Of a DNA stretch of 34,635 nucleotides, positions 32,401 through 34,635 are shown piece after piece. The DNA is taken from the NCBI GenBank assembly GCA_019359235.1, contig JAHHHT010000052.1, positions 1 to 34,635 on the forward strand. The letters are read 5' to 3'. Under the pieces are notes generated by a model. That model made no database searches. It saw only the letters and a list, made by a program, of their open reading frames with translations, and was not told where the DNA came from. The position numbers were made by a program, and so were the translations under genes. This DNA comes from Oscillatoria princeps RMCB-10 (GTDB lineage: Bacteria > Cyanobacteriota > Cyanobacteriia > Cyanobacteriales > Oscillatoriaceae). Positions within the stretch are counted from its first letter, which is position 1. Each line of letters begins with the position of its first letter.

Positions 32401-34635
32401 CTCAACAACCGGCACTTTCTCTGGAACGCCCGCCAATGGAGATGCCGGCACTCTCAGCATCCAAGTGACGGCAACCGACACTGCCGGTGAGAGTGTCAGC
32501 GATAGCTTCGACTTGAGGGTGAACGGCAATCCGATTGCCGAGGCGGATACGGCAGCTACCGATCCGGGCATTGCGGTGAAAATTGATGCCCTCGATGGGG
32601 ATATGGACCCGGATGGAGACCACCTGCAAGTGGTCAGTGTCACCAATGGCACGCATGGCGTGGTGAAGATTAATCAGGACTTGTATGCCGGTGGCTGGTT
32701 CACCACAGCAGGTGGTGCCGGTGCCAACCACGTCGCCAAGTGGGATGGCAGCAGTTGGTCGCCCTTAGGTAGCGGCGTGGATAACTTGGTGACGTCAATC
32801 GCCCTCGATGGCAATAACCTGTATGCCGCTGGCTGGTTTACCACAGCAGGCGGCACTCCTGCCAACGGTCTGGCCAAGTGGGATGGCAGCAGTTGGTCGC
32901 CTTTAGGCAGTGGCGTGGAGAACTTGGTCGAGTCAATCGCCGTTGATGATGGCAGCAACCTGTATGCTACTGGTTGGTTCGGCACAGCAGGCGGGAGTGC
33001 GGCTAGCCACATCGCCCAGTGGGATGGCAGCAGTTGGTCGCCTTTAGGCAGCGGCTTAGATGGGGTGAGCAATGCCCAACTCCTAGATGGCTCTGATTTG
33101 TATGCCAGTGGCTGGTTTACCACAGCGGGCGGGGTGAGTGCCAACCACGTCGCCAAGTGGGATGGCAGCAATTGGTCGCCCTTGGGCAGCGGCACCGATC
33201 ACTGGGTTTACGCCCTGGCTGGGGATGGCACAGACCTGTATGCCGGTGGCCCTTTCACCAGCGCGGGCGGGGTGAGTGCCAACTACATCGCTTCTTGGGA
33301 TGGCAGCAGTTGGTCGCCACTGGGCAGCGGCATGAATCAGGAGGTCAATGCCCTGGCCAAAGATGGCTCTGATTTGTATGCCACCGGCTGGTTCACCACA
33401 GCAGGGGGAGTGAGTGCCAACCACGTCGCCAAGTGGGATGGCAGTGAGTGGTCGCCTTTAGGCAGCGGCCTGAATGGCCAGGGCATGGTGCTCGCTGAAA
33501 GTAGTACAGACTTGTATGCCGGTGGCAATTTCACCTCGGCGGGGGGGGTAAATGCCAACTACATCGCTCAGTGGGATGGCAGCAGTTGGTCAGCCTTGGG
33601 TTCGGGGATGAATAACTGGGTGAGGGCGATCGCCGTTGACCCCGGTCAAAGCGTCACCTACACTCCCGATCCGGGCTTTACCGGCATTGACACCTTCACC
33701 TACACCGTCAGCGACGGCTTTGGCGGCTTGGCCACGGCGACTGTTGCTGTCCGAGTCGGCAATAACAGCGCCCCGACAGTCGCCAACCCGATCGGCGATT
33801 TTCAGGCAGCTGCAGACACAGCCTTTAACTTCCAGTTGGATGCCGGCACGTTCGCTGATGTTGACAGCGGTGACAGTTTGAGCTATAATGCCACACTGTT
33901 ATCAGGCTCTCAGCTTCCGGCTTGGCTGAGTTTCGACTCATCAACCGGCACTTTCTCTGGAACGCCCGCCAATGGGGATGCCGGCACTCTCAGCATCCAA
34001 GTGACGGCAACCGACACTGCCGGTGAGAGTGTCAGCGATAGCTTCGACTTGACAGTCAACCCAGCGGGCGAAGTCACAGATGAGACGCCTGTGTCAGAAG
34101 AAGGGGGCAATGATACCCTGACAGAAGATGCCGGCGCAACTACCCTTCCCGGAGATACGGTTGGCGACACTCTCACAGAAGATGCCGGCGCAACTACCCT
34201 TCCCGGAGATACAGTTGGCGACACTCTTACAGAAGATGCCGGCACAACTACCCTTCCCGGAGATACAGTTGGCGATAGCCTTTCCGCAGATACCGGCACA
34301 ACTACCCTTCCCGGAGATACGGTTGGCGACACTCTCACAGAAGATGCCGGCGCAACTACCCTTCCCGGAGATACAGTTGGCGACACTCTCACAGAAGATG
34401 CCGGCGCAACTACCCTTCCCGGAGATACGGTTGGCGACACTCTCACAGAAGATGCCGGCGCAACTACCCTTCCCGGAGATACAGTTGGCGACACTCTTAC
34501 AGAAGATACCGGCACAACTACCCTTCCCGGAGATACAGTTGGCGATAGCCTTTCCGCAGATACCGGCACAACTACCCTTCCCGGAGATACGGTTGGCGAC
34601 ACTCTCACAGAAGATGCCGGCGCAACTACCCTTCC
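29492..34635 (+). CDS. DUF4347 / SBBP propeller / cadherin-like giant surface protein with nested propeller (3' end outside window)
   Basis: Open from ATG 29492 to the window edge (1714 codons, no stop); the frame was checked along its length. Residues about 35-195 form a DUF4347 domain (H89 in IISHGSPA, C132 in LIYGCEVA). About 204-585 hold seven SBBP repeats (GVAVDSQGNVYISGDT). About 655-755 are a beta-sandwich-like domain (NFNGVNAGSWTMPGDPGDG, QYGWLTTWTVDE). About 810-912 resemble a CSPG/Cadherin_3 repeat, and 915-1010 an Ig/He_PIG domain. From 1010 to about 1430 there is a cadherin-like domain split by seven LYAGGWFTTAGGVSANHVA-type repeats. A second He_PIG domain follows at about 1430-1520. 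From 1541 there is an 18-residue acidic repeat (TLTEDAGATTLPGDTVGD). It is probably a secreted, calcium-binding surface protein related to the leftmost gene. Confidence 0.92.
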   Translation, partial: MENTTDPAVGAHLVGARKENIALTASYATAKGDSVVIIDPAVKDWKFLRAGVVAGAEVIVLDPVRDGVEQIGDTLSRSQGISSLHIISHGSPATLKLGSAQLSHDTLGHYASQLQQWSAALNHNAGILIYGCEVAAGDIGKAFVREVSRLAGVPVAASARRTGSAALGGDWELEVTTGEIEACLAFEKPVMEAYSGVFGEPPSIEWIQQLGSAGWDESRGVAVDSQGNVYISGDTYGASDGDYGTWLAKYDSTGSQLWVRHVGSASSDNSCGIAIDSAANVYITGATYSELGGSSAGGWDTWIAKYDASGTQQWVKQLGSAGQDMPSGIATDSAGNVCIVGNTWGALAGSNAGECDAWVAKYDSSGTELWSAQLGSVDYDDSRNVATDSAGNVYIIGSTLGALGGSNAGDYDAWAAKYDSNGNQQWVKQLGGTGCDYFFDVKAVDSTGQVYIVGDTLSDAWLLQYDSNGNLQWVQQFGTPMDEYAGGVTVDSAGNLYLTGKTEGALGDSNAGGGDLWVAQYDSTGTEQWVKQFGTASTEYSFDIAVDSALQVYICGLTEGDLGASNAGEHDAWVAKLGSNTQPLQIYTQSLEPGEYSAYDVYGPYTGLYREDGSAIGSLDDEAVFGRPDRDEGDLLWFTSGSMTWNYSLNIPTQSTIKSFSYTAEVSSEYPGSNLNWPSTLNVNFNGVNAGSWTMPGDPGDGLGYQENHLWDGASQYGWLTTWTVDETGTYLEYKFRTGDSPKVKISEVTIDELGIVPGEDVSVTLSIPYSEEGFGLNLYGDTWGDWDSDPTITIAYDAPDNTAPALEINTGLILDEAGTAAITPSLLMVADADGDAITHTVTALPANGTLKLNNTALAVNDTFTQADINNGNLTYTHNGSETASDGFSFTATDGFGGNISSTDFAITVNPINDAPTVANPILNQMAIADTAFNFQLDVGTFADVDSGDSLSYNATLLSGSQLPAWLSFDSTTGTFSGTPANGDAGTLSIQVTATDTAGESVSDSFDLRVNGNPIAEADTAATDPGIAVKIDALDGDMDPDGDHLQVVSVTNGTHGVVKINQDLYAGGWFTTAGGAGANHVAKWDGSSWSPLGSGVDNLVTSIALDGNNLYAAGWFTTAGGTPANGLAKWDGSSWSPLGSGVENLVESIAVDDGSNLYATGWFGTAGGSAASHIAQWDGSSWSPLGSGLDGVSNAQLLDGSDLYASGWFTTAGGVSANHVAKWDGSNWSPLGSGTDHWVYALAGDGTDLYAGGPFTSAGGVSANYIASWDGSSWSPLGSGMNQEVNALAKDGSDLYATGWFTTAGGVSANHVAKWDGSEWSPLGSGLNGQGMVLAESSTDLYAGGNFTSAGGVNANYIAQWDGSSWSALGSGMNNWVRAIAVDPGQSVTYTPDPGFTGIDTFTYTVSDGFGGLATATVAVRVGNNSAPTVANPIGDFQAAADTAFNFQLDAGTFADVDSGDSLSYNATLLSGSQLPAWLSFDSSTGTFSGTPANGDAGTLSIQVTATDTAGESVSDSFDLTVNPAGEVTDETPVSEEGGNDTLTEDAGATTLPGDTVGDTLTEDAGATTLPGDTVGDTLTEDAGTTTLPGDTVGDSLSADTGTTTLPGDTVGDTLTEDAGATTLPGDTVGDTLTEDAGATTLPGDTVGDTLTEDAGATTLPGDTVGDTLTEDTGTTTLPGDTVGDSLSADTGTTTLPGDTVGDTLTEDAGATTL
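30100..31240 (+). repeat. Seven SBBP repeats (first propeller of the rightmost gene)
   Basis: Seven protein repeats of about 50-57 residues, each with a V/IAxDSxGNVYI core followed by DAWVAKYDSxG. The cores read GVAVDS, GIAIDS, GIATDS, NVATDS, VKAVDS, GVTVDS and DIAVDS. Seven is the number for a closed SBBP propeller. Confidence 0.85.
32276..32516 (+). repeat. 241-bp direct repeat, copy 1
   Basis: Identical to 33812-34052 except for 3 substitutions that I could count. Encodes most of a cadherin/He_PIG domain. Confidence 0.92.
32678..33640 (+). repeat. Seven 138-141-bp repeats encoding a second propeller nested in a cadherin-like domain
   Basis: The LYAGG-type core begins near 32678, 32816, 32957, 33095, 33233, 33371 and 33509. 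The protein unit is about 46 residues, with a core of LYAGGWFTTAGG, then VAKWDGSSWSPLGSG. The flanks read GTHGVVKIN on the left and QSVTYTPDPGFTGIDTF on the right. Together these make one ordinary cadherin-like/Big domain, so the repeats sit inside a beta-hairpin of that domain. Confidence 0.85.
33812..34052 (+). repeat. 241-bp direct repeat, copy 2
   Basis: Second copy of 32276-32516, offset by 1536 bp. Together the copies bracket the split cadherin-like domain and its inserted propeller. Confidence 0.92.
34112..34635 (+). repeat. 54-bp tandem repeat, at least 9.7 copies, continuing beyond the window
   Basis: Unit of 18 residues (DTLTEDAGATTLPGDTVG) with variants TEDAGT, TEDTGT and SADTGT. 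The variants recur with a five-unit (270-bp) spacing, units 3-4 matching units 8-9, which points to block duplication. The segment is acidic and Thr-rich, a likely extended stalk. Confidence 0.9.

Noticed and set aside
34112-34635. CRISPR-like look of regular repeats (also at 2385-4760 and 23502-23564)
   Set aside because: The units are contiguous with no unique spacers. The 54-bp and 150-bp repeats are in-frame protein repeats and the 7-bp arrays are simple tandem repeats. No cas gene is present.

Overview
The window comes from a cyanobacterium, most likely a filamentous one of the Oscillatoria/Microcoleus/Kamptonema kind. Support: GCGATCGC (HIP1) octamers are scattered through genes; the short palindromic repeat AGAAACCCGGTTTCT recurs between genes; heptanucleotide tandem repeats (TGCCCCA, CCTAATC) are present; and several families are typical of cyanobacteria (DUF4347 surface proteins, haemagglutination-domain/CHAT fusions, DUF3172, GUN4-domain proteins, an NtcA-like Crp/Fnr regulator). 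The genus is inference.

Layout. Both ends are occupied by giant, incomplete cell-surface genes. Positions 1-5308 (minus strand, 3' end outside) hold a DUF4347 protein with two blocks of seven FG-GAP repeats separated by a Calx-beta domain, then cadherin/Ig-like repeats of about 100 residues. Positions 29492-34635 (plus strand, 3' end outside) hold a second DUF4347 protein with a seven-repeat SBBP propeller, cadherin-like domains, a second seven-repeat propeller nested inside one of those domains, and an 18-residue C-terminal repeat. Between them: a TIGR03032-TPR-SPINDLY glycosyltransferase fusion (5542-8508, minus); a secretion cluster made of a TpsB/ShlB outer-membrane transporter (8915-10774, plus) facing two TpsA-like proteins that end in a CHAT caspase-like protease (10886-13381 and 13626-18557, minus); a solitary IS200/IS605 tnpA (19517-19972); a PacL-type calcium ATPase (20156-23026); recF (23569-24696); a DUF3172 protein (24910-25407, minus); a CHAD protein (25761-26789); a Crp/Fnr regulator (27334-27978); and a membrane-anchored GUN4-domain protein (28178-29059, minus).

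How it may fit together. The two CHAT proteins have signal peptides and TPS domains, and a TpsB pore lies next to them. The plain reading is two-partner export of caspase-like proteases to the cell surface. The DUF4347 domains of the two edge genes also show a His-Gly plus hydrophobic-block-Cys arrangement like that of clan CD peptidases. In one of them the His-Cys spacing (43 residues) equals that in both CHAT domains. All four giant extracellular proteins may therefore carry a caspase-like module joined to long adhesive or stalk repeats. The glycosyltransferase could modify such proteins, but nothing in the sequence links them directly.

A second theme is invasion of coding linkers by the genome's own intergenic repeats. 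A hairpin repeat lies exactly at the TIGR03032/TPR junction, heptamers lie between signal peptide and POTRA in TpsB, paired palindromes lie in the short CHAT protein, and another dispersed-looking element lies at the end of the Pro-rich stalk of the long one. The housekeeping genes in the right half look ordinary apart from the repeats around recF. I saw no CRISPR array, rRNA or tRNA.
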